Shown: positions 6,308 through 6,649 of the stretch, piece after piece | Layout of the letters: each line of letters opens with the position of its first letter | Position numbering within the stretch: the first letter of the stretch is position 1 | Assembly (NCBI GenBank): GCA_016926495.1 | Contig: JAFGOL010000281.1 | Location: 1 to 6,649 of the forward strand | DNA length: 6,649 bases | Direction of reading: 5' to 3' | Origin: Oligoflexia bacterium | Lineage (GTDB): Bacteria; Bdellovibrionota; JAFGOL01 | Program-made: the position numbers and the translations under genes | Notes under the pieces: generated by a model | Database searches by the model: none | The model's input: the letters and a program-made list of their open reading frames with translations, nothing else | Told to the model about the DNA's origin: nothing

Positions 6308-6649
6308 GTGCTTCCACCCTTCAGTTCGTCAAGCACAAGTTTGGTAATTTTTTTCAACGTATCAAACACGCCGCTTCCGTTGACCGCCGTGGCTTCGAAT
6401 TCAGGCCTGGCGTAGGAATTAACAGAGCCTGAAAGCTCCGCTACCGTCATCACGTTGGAAAGGTCTCTTTTATTGTACTGGAAAACAAACGGTATCTTTT
6501 CTATCCTGTAACCGTATTCCTCCAGGTAAATTTTAAGGCTTTCAATGCTTTTGACATTCGCGTCATTTCTTTCCTTTTGCGAATCCGCGACAAAAACTAT
6601 TCCGTCGGCACCCTTTAGTATAAGTTTCCTGCTGGATTCGTACATCACC
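6304..6649 (-). CDS. mglA: MglA-like small GTPase (N-terminal part outside window)
   Basis: The C-terminal 114 residues of a Ras-like GTPase are visible, running off the right edge. The GTG and ATG at the window edge are internal codons: the sequence YESSRKLILKGADGIVFVADSQ matches the middle of MglA just after switch II, so the P-loop and both switches lie outside. Visible family features are the SRKLILKG-DG-VFVADSQ stretch, the guanine-specifying NKRD motif (visible residues 59-62, in FQYNKRDL), and a C-terminal FEATAVNGSGVFDTLKKI. MglA sets the leading cell pole and controls gliding and type IV pilus motility in Myxococcus, and related proteins occur widely in bacteria. It is the first visible gene of the minus-strand block and is translationally coupled to the transglycosylase by a 4-nt ATGA overlap. 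No MglB partner is visible. The symbol is used by family resemblance; whether it governs motility here is unknown. Confidence 0.9.
   Translation of the reverse strand, partial: VMYESSRKLILKGADGIVFVADSQKERNDANVKSIESLKIYLEEYGYRIEKIPFVFQYNKRDLSNVMTVAELSGSVNSYARPEFEATAVNGSGVFDTLKKITKLVLDELKGGST

Noticed and set aside
6304..6648. A complete 114-residue protein starting at the GTG at 6648.
   Set aside because: The sequence begins in the middle of the MglA GTPase fold and lacks the P-loop and switch regions, so it is a truncation by the window edge, not a short gene.

Overview
The window looks like chromosomal DNA from a Gram-negative bacterium. The gene content fits Desulfobacterota, Myxococcota or another delta-proteobacteria-like lineage: an MglA-type polarity GTPase, a periplasmic Slt-like lytic transglycosylase, an HDOD protein, a HELNQPL-type PAS histidine kinase, and a LysM protein with a style of domain order I associate with that group. 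This placement is inference from gene content. There is no rRNA or other phylogenetic marker here.

Layout: two convergent gene blocks meet near position 1500-1600. On the + strand, the 3' part of a LysM envelope protein (1-716) is followed 2 nt later by a complete phosphatidylserine decarboxylase gene (719-1498). On the - strand, a tight polycistron runs leftward from the right edge. It holds mglA-like GTPase (cut off by the window end), then a TPR/Slt lytic transglycosylase (ATGA overlap), then after 39 nt a 91-residue single-pass membrane protein. An HDOD protein follows (1 nt gap), and then a soluble PAS histidine kinase (1 nt gap).

Functionally, the + block concerns the cell envelope: peptidoglycan binding and phosphatidylethanolamine synthesis. 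The - block joins a polarity or motility switch (MglA) to a peptidoglycan-cleaving enzyme, an unknown small membrane protein and two cytoplasmic signalling proteins. This co-arrangement is the most interesting aspect of the window. No response regulator, MglB partner or phosphatidylserine synthase is visible, so each would have to lie outside the window.

No tRNA, rRNA, CRISPR array, insertion sequence or convincing intrinsic terminator was seen. Coding density is very high. The only non-coding stretches are about 100 nt between the convergent blocks and 39 nt upstream of the small membrane protein. I found no clear evidence of an entirely new system; the candidates worth a second look are listed as findings.
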